A DNA stretch of 64,000 bases from Streptomyces sp. A0958. Lineage in GTDB: Bacteria > Actinomycetota > Actinomycetes > Streptomycetales > Streptomycetaceae. Numbering within the stretch: the first letter of the stretch is position 1; every line of letters starts with the position of its first letter. A program made the position numbers and the translations under genes. Of this stretch, positions 1-7,998 are shown in pieces. The stretch spans positions 43,369-107,368 of the forward strand of contig NZ_SSBK01000024.1 in assembly GCF_004795035.1 (NCBI RefSeq), given 5' to 3'. The notes below the pieces were generated by a model. The model was not told where the DNA came from, made no database searches, and worked only from the letters and a program-made list of their open reading frames with translations.

Positions 1-1395
1 ACAGTGACGACGATTTGGCCGTCCCAGGCGACGACTTGCGCGGCGAGGTATCTTCGGGAGAAGTGACCGGTGGGCGCATCCCGAGCTTCGGTGCACATCT
101 CAGTGGCCTCCGGCCAATCCGACTTATCACCGCCGCCTCCACTGTTCTGGCCCAAGCTCTTCCATCGGCCCTCGGGGATGCCGAGGAACTCGGCCACATC
201 ACAATTGGGCAGGGCGTGGGTTTCGACGAGAGCTCCTCGAAGCTCCTCCAGTTCGTCGCGCACCTTGTCGAGGAGCTCTTCCGCCTCGAATTTCTGACTC
301 GCGTCAAGGTCGGACAAGTCGGCTGTAGCCAAGGGCGGGCCGTCTTCTTCGTCCTCACTGGTGCGGGCTGACGTGAGCTGGATACGGGTAGCTCCTTTCG
401 GCCACGAGTCGAGGCCGGCTCCGACGAAGCGATCCACCCTGCTTTCCCTGCGGTACGCGATGCTTTGCCACCCCTCAGTGACCTCGCACGCCGTGATCCT
501 CTTGGCGGCGAACGGTGCGAGGAAGGGACGCGTGGCGATGCGTCCGCGGCTAAGGCGCAGCGACTGCACGTAGGCGTGACACGCCCAGCGGTCAAGAAGG
601 TGAAGCGCAGTGACGGCGATCAGCAGACGCGGTGCGACCAGTAGCCCTTCCAGGGCGGCCTCGCGTAGCAGCGGGAGATGTGGTTTGGCGAAAGTCCAGA
701 GGGCGAACAGCGCCGCAACGAGAAGGACAGCCGGTACGAGTGCGTTGAAGCCCCAGCGCATAATCGCCTGGCCCGATCGCCCTGTGAAGAACTGCCACAG
801 CAACACGGTGGCGACAATCGCTGCCAGTCCTCGTGGACGGGAGCCCCCCCAGGTAGACCAGCATTGCCAACAACAGTGCGCCCCGGAGCCGACGCTGCCG
901 TCGTGCTGCAACGCTGTGTGTGAGCACTGGCGCCAGCCCGAATCCGAAGGACGGTGCTGGCCGCTTGCGCGCGTACAGCACGTTTGTCAGGGCCCACTGC
1001 GCGAGGGATTCGCCGGAGAATTCGTCCAGCTCCCGAATAGGCCGTTGGGGCCTCCCCTGCATCTTGTCTTGCCATCGCCCGAGCCAGTCTCGTGCTTGTG
1101 CAATCCGGTTGACCCGCTCATGCACGGAGCCAGCGATTCCTCGGATCACGGAGTTCGTGCTCGGCACCGGATCTCGCTGCGCGTACGTGGTCCGGGCGGG
1201 ACCCTGCCCCGGTACGTAGGCGATTGGCTTCCCGGTTCCGCTGTCCACTGGGACTCCGGGGACTGCGGCCGGCTCATGAGGACCTGTGCAGCGCGGGCTT
1301 CCGGTGGGTGCCACCGTCCTCCATGACAGCAGCGGCATCTGCCACCTCCCCCGCGGACGCTTTTTGTGAGGGCCCCACCCTCTGCCACGTGGCAT
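1..1395 (-). pseudogene. Partial membrane protein gene with apparent frameshift
   Basis: Not a family I recognise. Read on the minus strand, an open frame runs from about 1395 to a seven-C run at 844-850. From there a different frame stays open without a stop to base 1, so the gene continues off the left edge. If the homopolymer had six bases the two parts would join into one protein of over 460 residues. The first part has a soluble stretch (motif SVHERVNRIAQARDW). At the junction come two or three hydrophobic segments (ALLLAMLVYLGG, LAAIVATVLLW, ALVPAVLLVAALFALW). A charged C-terminal region rich in Glu/Asp and Leu follows (DKVRDELEELRGALVE). The start is uncertain: ATG at 1395 is the longest choice, and an in-frame GTG lies further in. 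GC is visibly lower than in the rest of the window. It could be a true pseudogene or a sequencing error in the homopolymer. Confidence 0.5.
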
Positions 1396-1708
1396 CAGCT
1401 TCGCTGGTGAATGACCGCGTCTGGCTCAGAAGCACCTGAGCGTCGGCCGACACGCTACGAATCCTCATCGTCTTGAAAGGCGGGCCGGAGACGTGCTGGC
1501 ACGTTCAGTCAGTGCATACGGCGGGCGGCGTGACTCAAGTCACCGCGCAACGGGTGTCGGCGACCCTCCCAATGCAACTCTCACGCGTCGAGGGCGCTGT
1601 TGAAGTACCGGTCTCGTCGGGAGTTGGGGCATGCGGAGGGCACGACACTCGGCAAGAGGTCTAGACAACAAGAAAGGCCCCGGTCATTGACCTGGGCCTT
1701 CTTCATGG
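1396..1708. other. Intergenic stretch without a convincing gene
   Basis: Short open frames here have no recognisable product and no good ribosome binding site. The stretch holds a 14-base near-palindrome, GTGACT-CA-AGTCAC at 1530-1543, upstream of the minus-strand gene, which could be an operator. The tRNA terminator hairpin lies at its right end. Confidence 0.5.
1670..1703 (-). terminator. Terminator hairpin after tRNA-Gly
   Basis: Arms AAGAAAGGCCC and GGGCCTTCTT flank a short loop directly downstream (on the minus strand) of the tRNA 3' end. Position and A/T-rich outer arms fit an intrinsic terminator. Confidence 0.6.
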
Positions 1709-1779
1709 AGCGGGTGACGAGAATCGAACTCGCGCTCTGAGCTTGGGAAGCTCATGTTCTACCATTAAACTACACCCGC
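1709..1779 (-). tRNA. tRNA-Gly (CCC anticodon)
   Basis: The minus strand folds as a 71-nt cloverleaf. The acceptor stem is GCGGGTG/CACCCGC with discriminator U, the D-arm region reads TAGTTTAATGGTAGAA, the anticodon loop is TTCCCAA (anticodon CCC), and the T loop is GTTCGATTC. CCA is not encoded. A terminator-like hairpin follows. The 3' end points toward the lower-GC DNA at the left edge, so the locus could be an integration site, but no duplicated 3' fragment is visible in the window. Confidence 0.93.
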
Positions 1780-1988
1780 GTAACGCCATCGCTGATCAGC
1801 GACGCATCGTTCCACACTGTACCCCATCGCGGACCGCCCCAGGTGTGGGCCATGACGGCGAGGGTGATGTGGGTGTCGGGGGCGGGAGTTGGGGGCGTAG
1901 CGTGGGTGTCGGAGTGCCGCGTGGAGGGGCGTCCTGTTCATCCCCTAATGTGGCGGTCTCGTCCACGGCTTGATGGGGAAGGGACTTG

Positions 1989-2162
1989 ATGGACTCCATG
2001 GAGCGCACCGTCGTCCGCTGTGCCGAAGGGCACGTTTTCGCTACCACCTCGTTTCCGATGCAGCAGCTCGGGGCCGGGCGGATCGGGCCCGGGCGGCTCA
2101 TCCGGTGTCCTCGTTGTGCTCGGTTGCGGCATGCCGTACCCGTGGTGTTCGAGCAGCGGTAG
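1989..2162 (+). CDS. Small zinc-ribbon-like protein (57 aa)
   Basis: A 57-codon frame starting MDSMERTVVRCAEGH. It contains a Cys-x3-His pair near residue 11 and a CPRC knuckle near residue 42 (LIRCPRCARLRH), the spacing of a small zinc ribbon. The ATG at 1989 follows a strong site (GGGGAAGGG, six bases away); a second in-frame ATG is at 1998. It ends 68 bases before dcd in the same orientation. Small proteins of this kind are common in Streptomyces next to dcd or tRNA genes as far as I recall, but the function is unknown. It is below the usual minimum length of gene callers, so it is easily missed. Confidence 0.72.
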   Translation: MDSMERTVVRCAEGHVFATTSFPMQQLGAGRIGPGRLIRCPRCARLRHAVPVVFEQR

Positions 2163-2230
2163 GGAGCGGAGTACAGGCGCGCGGGCGGCCCGATGGGGGT
2201 GGGCCCGCGCGTTCTGCGTATCCTCGGTGG

Positions 2231-2806
2231 GTGCTTCTCTCAGACAAGGACATCCGGGCCGAGATCGACGCCGGACGCGTACGTATTGATCCATTCGATG
2301 CGTCGATGGTGCAGCCCTCGAGCATCGATGTGCGGCTCGACCGCTACTTCCGGGTGTTCGAGAACCACCGCTATCCGCACATCGACCCGGCCGTCGAGCA
2401 GGTCGATCTGACCCGTACCGTCGAGCCGGACGGGGACGAGGCGTTCATCCTTCACCCCGGGGAGTTCGTGCTCGCGTCGACGTACGAGGTCATCTCGCTG
2501 CCCGACGATCTCGCGTCGCGGCTGGAGGGGAAGAGTTCGCTCGGCCGGCTCGGGCTGGTCACGCATTCCACGGCCGGGTTCATCGACCCCGGTTTCTCCG
2601 GGCACGTGACCCTGGAGCTGTCGAATCTGGCGACGCTGCCGATAAAGCTGTGGCCGGGGATGAAGATCGGTCAGCTGTGCATGTTCCGGCTGAGTTCTCC
2701 CTCGGAGTTCCCTTACGGCTCCGAGCGGTACGGGTCTCGTTATCAGGGGCAGCGCGGGCCGACCGCGTCGCGCTCCTACATGAATTTCCACCGGACGCAG
2801 GTGTGA
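2231..2806 (+). CDS. dcd: dCTP deaminase
   Basis: Cytosolic enzyme of pyrimidine nucleotide metabolism that converts dCTP to dUTP, feeding thymidylate synthesis. The 191-residue protein starting at GTG 2231 (MLLSDKDIRAEIDAGRVRI) has the usual Dcd length. It carries the family hallmarks: the PSSIDVRL segment, SRLEGKSSLGRLGL, the catalytic-glutamate region GHVTLELSN, and the C-terminal YQGQRGPTASRSY tail that closes over the nucleotide. Open frame continues upstream, but the extension is not protein-like, so the GTG is preferred. It is followed after 6 bases by a phosphoribosyltransferase, suggesting co-transcription in a nucleotide salvage unit. Confidence 0.95.
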   Translation: MLLSDKDIRAEIDAGRVRIDPFDASMVQPSSIDVRLDRYFRVFENHRYPHIDPAVEQVDLTRTVEPDGDEAFILHPGEFVLASTYEVISLPDDLASRLEGKSSLGRLGLVTHSTAGFIDPGFSGHVTLELSNLATLPIKLWPGMKIGQLCMFRLSSPSEFPYGSERYGSRYQGQRGPTASRSYMNFHRTQV

Positions 2807-2812
2807 GGGCCG

Positions 2813-3313
2813 ATGAGTGACGACGTGCGGGAGAACCTGACGTACGACGGCTTCGGGCATGCCGTCCGGGAGCTGGCGCAGGCCGTGGCCGACGACGGGT
2901 ACGAGCCGGACGTGGTCCTGAGCATCGCGCGCGGCGGGGTGTTCGTCGCGGGTGGGCTGGCGTACGCGCTGGACTGCAAGAACATTCACCTGGTGAACGT
3001 GGAGTTCTATACGGGTGTGGGCACCACCTTGGAAATGCCCGTCATGCTGGCGCCCGTGCCCAACGCCATCGACTTCTCGGACAAGAAGGTCCTGATCGCC
3101 GACGATGTCGCCGACACCGGGAAGACACTGAAGCTGGTGCGTGACTTCTGCATCGATCACGTCGCCGAGGTGCGGTCCGCGGTCATTTACGAGAAGTCCC
3201 ACTCGCTCGTGAAATGCGAATACGTGTGGAAGAAGACCGATCGCTGGATCAACTTCCCGTGGAGCGTGGAGAAGCCCGTCGTACGGCGTCGTGGGCAGGT
3301 TCTCGACGCCTGA
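2813..3313 (+). CDS. Phosphoribosyltransferase (type I PRTase fold)
   Basis: A 166-residue protein with the PRPP-binding signature VLIADDVADTGKTL at about residues 98-111. The N-terminal SIARGGVFVAGGLAYAL loop is typical of hypoxanthine/xanthine-guanine phosphoribosyltransferases. The likely reaction is purine base plus PRPP to nucleotide plus pyrophosphate, in salvage; the exact base cannot be told from sequence. The ATG at 2813 follows a GAGGG site overlapping the dcd stop region, so the two genes probably form one transcript. A strong hairpin lies downstream. Confidence 0.82.
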   Translation: MSDDVRENLTYDGFGHAVRELAQAVADDGYEPDVVLSIARGGVFVAGGLAYALDCKNIHLVNVEFYTGVGTTLEMPVMLAPVPNAIDFSDKKVLIADDVADTGKTLKLVRDFCIDHVAEVRSAVIYEKSHSLVKCEYVWKKTDRWINFPWSVEKPVVRRRGQVLDA

Positions 3314-3371
3314 GTGAGTGAGCGAGTGCGTTAGCGCGTTAGTGAGTCAGCGCGTTGGTCGATGCGTTCCG

Positions 3372-3412
3372 AAAGGGGGCCGCCGGTTCGTTTTTGACCG
3401 TCGGCCCCCTTT
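3372..3412. terminator. Bidirectional terminator
   Basis: Arms AAAGGGGGCCG and CGGCCCCCTTT flank a T-rich loop between two convergent genes. A/T tracts on both outer sides allow it to serve both strands. Just before it (3312-3360) lies a simple GAGT/GCGTTAGT-rich stretch of no known role. Confidence 0.8.
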
Positions 3413-3434
3413 CAGCTTCTCTTCGCCTCTTGCT

Positions 3435-4415
3435 TCAGATCGTGCCCAGTTTCAGGATCGACACCAGCGCCAGCAGCTGGATCGCCGACGCGCCCAGCGC
3501 CTTCGGCCACGGCAGGTCGTGCGACTTGCTCACCATCGACGTGAGGAGCGCCGCCGCGGCCAGCCAGGTGAGCCAGCCGAGGATCATGACCAGTGAGTTC
3601 TCGCCGCCCAGGAACATCGCGAACAGCAGGCGCGGGACGTCCGTGATGGACATGATCAGCATGGACAGGCCCACCGTCGGCTGCCACGAGCCGTCGCCGC
3701 CGAGCTGGCGGGCCAGCGTGTGGGTGACCGCGCCCAGCACCAGGCCGCCGAGCACGAAGCAGACGCCCGTGATGAGGACGTACGGGACCGCGTTGGAGAC
3801 CGGGGCGTGGATCGCGTCGTCGCGGGCCTCGTCGAAGCCGAAGAGGGCCAGCAGGCCGTAGAGGAACGTCACGATCAGGGCGGGGCCCCAGACCGGGTAG
3901 TCGCGCATCTGCCAGAAAGTCGGGCCGGGGCGCGTCACGATGCCGCTCAGCAGCTGCTTCCAGTGCAGGTGCGGGCCCATGGGCGGGGCGGGGGAGTGGC
4001 CGGCGCGGTAGGCGTTGCCGTCGCTGTACGGCTCCTCGCCGATGCTGAACGCCTGGGTGTGGCCGGGGTTGTTCGCGTACGGGTCGCCGTGGTGCGGGCC
4101 GCCCTGCTGGGGGTACGGGTCGGTGAAGTACTCGGGCTCGTCGGGGCCGCCGCCCGTGTAGCCGCCACCGCCGTTGTAGCCGCCGGAGCGGTACGTACCG
4201 CCGGGGTTGTAGCCGCCGTCGGCGGGGTAGGCACCGCCGTCGTTGTAGCCCTGTGCGGCGGGGCGCGGGGCGTTGTTTCCTCCCGTCGGCGGCCATGGCT
4301 GCTGTCCGTACGGCGGCGGGGGTGCCTGATTGCCGTACGGCTGCTGCCGCGGTTGCTGTTGCCCTTGCTGCGGGGTGCGGTTGTCCCGGCCGCGTCCGAT
4401 CCTGAATCCAGCCAC
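3435..4415 (-). CDS. YIP1-family integral membrane protein
   Basis: About 326 residues. The first half is a low-complexity, Gly/Pro/Gln/Tyr-rich cytoplasmic region (NPGGTYRSGGYNGGGGY), and the second half holds five hydrophobic segments. The membrane half (GPALIVTFLYGLLALFGF, YVLITGVCFVLGGLVLGAV, and ISAVLR-like C-terminal helices ending LALVSILKLGTI) resembles the YIP1 domain. The role is unknown. The start is placed at GTG 4415 (MAGFRIGRGRDN), because the 29 residues before it are Arg/Pro-rich and not protein-like; ATG 4502 is the alternative. It is convergent with the dcd unit. Confidence 0.72.
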   Translation of the reverse strand: MAGFRIGRGRDNRTPQQGQQQPRQQPYGNQAPPPPYGQQPWPPTGGNNAPRPAAQGYNDGGAYPADGGYNPGGTYRSGGYNGGGGYTGGGPDEPEYFTDPYPQQGGPHHGDPYANNPGHTQAFSIGEEPYSDGNAYRAGHSPAPPMGPHLHWKQLLSGIVTRPGPTFWQMRDYPVWGPALIVTFLYGLLALFGFDEARDDAIHAPVSNAVPYVLITGVCFVLGGLVLGAVTHTLARQLGGDGSWQPTVGLSMLIMSITDVPRLLFAMFLGGENSLVMILGWLTWLAAAALLTSMVSKSHDLPWPKALGASAIQLLALVSILKLGTI

Positions 4416-4543
4416 CCGTCGAACGTACCTGCTCCGCCGGGGGCGGGGGCCGGGGGCAGGGGAACCGGCCTGCCTTTGACGCTCAGCTGTGACATCCCCC
4501 AAGGGGCCCCCGAGGGGCTGTCCGCAGGGCGCTACGGGGGGAG

Positions 4544-4583
4544 AGCAGGGTGCTGCGGGGGAAAGCAGGGTGCTGCGGGGGAA
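4544..4583. repeat. 20-bp tandem duplication
   Basis: AGCAGGGTGCTGCGGGGGAA occurs twice head to tail, with a third degenerate copy just upstream (about 4524-4543). It lies between the two minus-strand genes, right after the terminator of the Fe-S gene. Confidence 0.75.
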
Positions 4584-4589
4584 AAGCGG

Positions 4590-4629
4590 AAGCGGCCGGT
4601 CCTGCCCCCGAGGCAGGTCCGACCGCTTT
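4590..4629 (-). terminator. Terminator of the Fe-S protein gene
   Basis: Long imperfect hairpin with arms AAGCGGCCGGTCCTGCC and GGCAGGTCCGACCGCTT around a CCCGA loop, 24 bases past the stop codon of the minus-strand gene. Confidence 0.7.
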
Positions 4630-4652
4630 GCTCCGCCGTGGCGCGGGTCCGG

Positions 4653-6920
4653 CTACTTCGCCGGTTCCGGCTCCGGTGCGTCGGCCGGTTCCGGCTCGCC
4701 CGCCGGGTCGGCCGGGGTCTTCACGGAGTCGAGCAGCAGCTGCGACACGTCGACCACCTGGATCGACTCCTTCGCCTTGCCGTCGTTCTTCTTGCCGTTG
4801 ACCGAGTCGGTCAGCATGACCAGGCAGAACGGGCAGGCCGTGGAGACGATGTCCGGGTTGAGGGAGAGGGCTTCGTCGACGCGCTCGTTGTTGATGCGCT
4901 TGCCGATCCGCTCCTCCATCCACATCCGGGCACCACCCGCGCCGCAGCAGAAGCCGCGCTCCTTGTGGCGGTGCATCTCCTCGTTCCGCAGGCCCGGGAC
5001 CTTCGCGATGATCTCGCGCGGGGGCGTGTAGATCTTGTTGTGACGGCCCAGGTAGCAGGGGTCGTGGTACGTGATCAGGCCCTCGACCGGGGTCACCGGG
5101 ATCAGCTTGCCCTCGTCGATGAGGTGCTGGAGCAGCTGGGTGTGGTGGATGACCTCGTACTCGCCGCCGAGCTGCGGGTACTCGTTCGCGATCGTGTTGA
5201 AGCAGTGCGGGCAGGTCGCGACGATCTTCTTCGTCGCCTTCGCCTTCTTGGTCGAGTCGTCCTCATCGTCCTCGCCGAAGGCCATGTTCAGCATCGCGAC
5301 GTTCTCCTGGCCGAGCTGCTGGAACAGCGGCTCGTTGCCCAGGCGGCGGGCCGAGTCACCCGTGCACTTCTCGTCGCCGCCCATGATCGCGAACTTGACG
5401 CCCGCGATGTGCAGCAGCTCCGCGAAGGCCTTCGTGGTCTTCTTGGCCCGGTCCTCCAGGGCGCCGGCGCAGCCGACCCAGTAGAGGTAGTCGACCTCGG
5501 TGAGGTCCTCGACGTCCTTGCCGACGATCGGGACCTCGAAGTCGACCTCCTTGGTCCACTCGACGCGCTGCTTCTTGGCGAGCCCCCAGGGGTTGCCCTT
5601 CTTCTCCAGGTTCTTGAGCATGGTGCCCGCCTCGGACGGGAACGCGGACTCGATCATCACCTGGTAGCGGCGCATGTCGACGATGTGGTCGACGTGCTCG
5701 ATGTCGACCGGGCACTGCTCCACGCACGCACCGCAGGTGGTGCAGGACCAGAGGACGTCCGGGTCGATGACGCCGTTCTCCTCCAGCGTGCCGATCAGGG
5801 GGCGCTCGGCCTCCGCGAGGGCGGCCGCCGGGACGTCCTTCAGCTGTTCCTCGGTCGCCTTCTCCTCGCCCTCCATGTCCTTGCCGCCGCCGGCCAGCAG
5901 GTACGGGGCCTTGGCGTGCGCGTGGTCGCGCAGGGACATGATCAGGAGCTTCGGGGAGAGCGGCTTGCCGGTGTTCCAGGCGGGGCACTGCGACTGGCAG
6001 CGGCCGCACTCGGTGCACGTGGAGAAGTCGAGGATGCCCTTCCAGGAGAACTGCTCGACCTGGGAGACACCGAAGACGGCGTCCTCGGCCGGGTCCTCCC
6101 AGTCGATCTCCTTGCCGCCCGTGGTCATGGGCTGGAGCGCGCCGAGCGCGACCTCGCCGTCGGCGTTCCGCTTGAACCAGATGTTCGGGAAGCCGAGGAA
6201 GCGATGCCAGGCGACACCCATGTTCGTGTTGAGCGAGACAGTGATCATCCAGATCAGCGAGGTGCCGATCTTGATCATCGCGACGAAGTAGATGAGGTTC
6301 TGCAGCGTGCCGAGCGCCAGCCCCTTGAAGGCGAGGACCAGCGGGTACGAGACGAAGTACGCGGCCTCGTAGCCGCCGACGTGGTGGATCGCGCCCTCGA
6401 GACCGCGCAGGGTCAGGATCGCCAGGCCGATGACGAGGATGACGTACTCGACGAAGTACGCCTGCCAGGCCTTCGAACCGGCGAAGCGGGACTTGCGGCC
6501 CGCCCGGGACGGGAGGTTCAGCAGCCGGATGGCGATCAGCACGAGGATGCCGACCGTCGTCATCAGGCCGATGAACTCGATGTACAGCTCGAACGGCAGC
6601 CATTCACCGATGATCGGCAGGACCCAGTCGGCCTTGAACAGCTGCCCGTACGCCTGGAGCAGCGTCGGCGGCAGGGTCAGGAAGCCGATGGCGACGAACC
6701 AGTGCGCGAAGCCGACGATCCCCCACCGGTTCATCCGGGTGTGGCCGAGGAATTCCCTGACCAGGGTGAGGGTGCGCTGCTTCGGGTTGTCGGTGCGACT
6801 GCCGGCCGGGACCGGCTGTCCGAGCGTGACGAACCGGTAGATCTGCGCGACGGCTCGGGCGATGAGCGCAACGCCGACCACGGTCAGCACCAGCGACACG
6901 ATGATCGCGGCGAGTTGCAT
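4653..6920 (-). CDS. Membrane-bound Fe-S oxidoreductase (FadF/HdrD-like)
   Basis: A 755-residue protein. The N-terminal 270 residues hold about six membrane helices like a NarI/HdrE cytochrome-type module. Two ferredoxin motifs follow (CTECGRCQSQCP near residue 303 and CTTCGACVEQCP near 394). The C-terminal part has two CCG-type domains (VGCAGALEDR, DPCYLGRHNK, RGFCCGAGGARMWMEE) as in heterodisulfide reductase D and glycolate oxidase GlpC/GlcF subunits. It is expected to pass electrons between a flavoprotein dehydrogenase and the quinone pool; in actinobacteria it is often linked to acyl-CoA dehydrogenase electron flow (inference). The tail is acidic and Pro-rich. The ATG follows GAGGAG at seven bases. 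No partner dehydrogenase is adjacent. Confidence 0.87.
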   Translation of the reverse strand: MQLAAIIVSLVLTVVGVALIARAVAQIYRFVTLGQPVPAGSRTDNPKQRTLTLVREFLGHTRMNRWGIVGFAHWFVAIGFLTLPPTLLQAYGQLFKADWVLPIIGEWLPFELYIEFIGLMTTVGILVLIAIRLLNLPSRAGRKSRFAGSKAWQAYFVEYVILVIGLAILTLRGLEGAIHHVGGYEAAYFVSYPLVLAFKGLALGTLQNLIYFVAMIKIGTSLIWMITVSLNTNMGVAWHRFLGFPNIWFKRNADGEVALGALQPMTTGGKEIDWEDPAEDAVFGVSQVEQFSWKGILDFSTCTECGRCQSQCPAWNTGKPLSPKLLIMSLRDHAHAKAPYLLAGGGKDMEGEEKATEEQLKDVPAAALAEAERPLIGTLEENGVIDPDVLWSCTTCGACVEQCPVDIEHVDHIVDMRRYQVMIESAFPSEAGTMLKNLEKKGNPWGLAKKQRVEWTKEVDFEVPIVGKDVEDLTEVDYLYWVGCAGALEDRAKKTTKAFAELLHIAGVKFAIMGGDEKCTGDSARRLGNEPLFQQLGQENVAMLNMAFGEDDEDDSTKKAKATKKIVATCPHCFNTIANEYPQLGGEYEVIHHTQLLQHLIDEGKLIPVTPVEGLITYHDPCYLGRHNKIYTPPREIIAKVPGLRNEEMHRHKERGFCCGAGGARMWMEERIGKRINNERVDEALSLNPDIVSTACPFCLVMLTDSVNGKKNDGKAKESIQVVDVSQLLLDSVKTPADPAGEPEPADAPEPEPAK

Positions 6921-7072
6921 TGGGGGCTCCTCGGGCCTGCGAGGGTGGGATCGATCCAGCGTCTACTAGCGGGTACTGCGTCTGCCAGTGAGCACGGGGA
7001 CGTGAGTACTGGGACTACGAGTATCGCTACTACTAAGCAGTAACTTAATCAGTCTGTGCTGACACTATCCAC

Positions 7073-7795
7073 TTATTCCGCCGTCCTGTAGCCGGGCAGG
7101 CGGTGATCTGTGTCGCTCAGGTGTGCCTTGCCGCGCCACGGCAGGGCACGGGCCGCCTCGCGCAGGGGAGCGCGGACCGCCTCGGCGAGGATCGCCAGGT
7201 CCAGCCGCAGCCCCTGGTGCTCCGCGTAGTGCTGATCGAGGAGCGCCGCCTCGTCCCACGGCATCCCCGAGCGGTGACGCACCTGGGCCAGTCCGGTCAG
7301 GCCGGGCCTCATCTCCTGCCGCCAGTGTCGCGCGCCGGGGGTGCCGTGCCGTACGTCGCCCGGGGCGAGCGGTGCCGGGCCGACGAGGGAGAGCTCGCCC
7401 CGTACGACGTGGTGCAGCCGGGACACGACGTCCAGCTTCAGGCGGCGGGTGCGCAGGGAGCGCAGGACGAACGGCCGGCCGTGCAGCCCGGTGCGGGTGG
7501 AGTGCGTGAGTACGCCTCCGGGGCGGCGGCACGCGGCGAGCGCCAGTGCGGCGGCGGCCAGCAGGGGGGAGGCCAGGAGCAGCAGGGCCGAGCCGAGGAG
7601 CACGTCGAGGGTGCGCTTGGCGGTGGGGCGCGGCGGCGGGGTGGGGGCCAGTGCGCGCAGGGCGCGGCGGGCGGCCGCGGTGCGGGAGGGGCGCGGCGGC
7701 TGCCAGGGGCGTGGCCTGGGCCGCCTCTGCCCTTTCCTCTGGGTCTGCACGTTCGCACCTGCCTGGTTTCGGCGGATCGGATGCCGGTTTTGCAC
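7073..7795 (-). CDS. Sugar-1-phosphate transferase (WcaJ/PglC type)
   Basis: About 240 residues. A basic N-terminal tail is followed by the start of a bacterial sugar transferase domain: a membrane-inserting helix at residues 60-90 (AKRTLDVLLGSALLLLASPLL), then SRLHHVVRGELSLVGPAPL and the RPGLTGLAQV block. Members attach a sugar phosphate to undecaprenyl phosphate to begin an exopolysaccharide or glycan. The stretch between helix and GELSLVGP is short, and the usual KFRSM block appears as VLRSLRTRR, so activity is uncertain. It is divergent from dnaK across 203 bases. The gene is followed by about 150 bases with no visible feature. Confidence 0.68.
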   Translation of the reverse strand: MQNRHPIRRNQAGANVQTQRKGQRRPRPRPWQPPRPSRTAAARRALRALAPTPPPRPTAKRTLDVLLGSALLLLASPLLAAAALALAACRRPGGVLTHSTRTGLHGRPFVLRSLRTRRLKLDVVSRLHHVVRGELSLVGPAPLAPGDVRHGTPGARHWRQEMRPGLTGLAQVRHRSGMPWDEAALLDQHYAEHQGLRLDLAILAEAVRAPLREAARALPWRGKAHLSDTDHRLPGYRTAE

Positions 7796-7904
7796 TGCTC
7801 ACGGCATTTTGTGACAGAACAATCCCATGCGGCCATGATGGGGAGGGTTGTATCGCTCGCGGGGCGGACAGGTGTCGTCGGTGGCGCGAGGTGCATGCAC
7901 GTTA

Positions 7905-7925
7905 GTTGAGCCCGCTCGACTCAGG
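7905..7925 (+). promoter_or_regulatory. HAIR-like HspR operator, imperfect copy
   Basis: GTTGAGC-N7-ACTCAGG has the same 7-7-7 layout as the HspR-associated inverted repeat, with changes at the outer positions. It lies 75-95 bases before the dnaK start. Multiple HspR sites at dnaK promoters are established for Streptomyces. Confidence 0.6.
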
Positions 7926-7930
7926 TCTGT

Positions 7931-7950
7931 TGACTCCGGGACGGGAGTCA
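7931..7950 (+). promoter_or_regulatory. Inverted repeat in the dnaK promoter
   Basis: Perfect TGACTCC-N6-GGAGTCA between the two HAIR copies. It begins in a TTGACT hexamer that could be the -35 element. It may be a third HspR contact or a separate operator. Confidence 0.45.
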
Positions 7951-7956
7951 TGCATC

Positions 7957-7977
7957 CTTGAGTCAGATCCACTCAAG
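7957..7977 (+). promoter_or_regulatory. HAIR: HspR operator of the dnaK operon
   Basis: Perfect match to the known HspR-associated inverted repeat, CTTGAGT-N7-ACTCAAG, 21 bases before the dnaK ATG. HspR with DnaK as co-repressor binds this element and shuts off the operon until heat stress titrates DnaK away. Confidence 0.93.
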
Positions 7978-7998
7978 TAGTCAGTTGGAGGAATCGAA

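Noticed and set aside
1..1708. Genomic island inserted at tRNA-Gly
   Set aside because: Orientation and lower GC would fit, but no duplicated tRNA-Gly 3' end or integrase is seen in the window.
1970..2230. N-terminal extension of dcd
   Set aside because: The added residues are Arg/Ala-rich and overlap the small zinc-ribbon gene in another frame; Dcd length and start motif fit GTG 2231.
3720..7043. Long plus-strand frame of over 1100 codons
   Set aside because: It mirrors the Fe-S gene and YIP1 gene on the minus strand. Composition (Arg/Val/Asp-rich, no domains) is that of an antisense frame in high-GC DNA.
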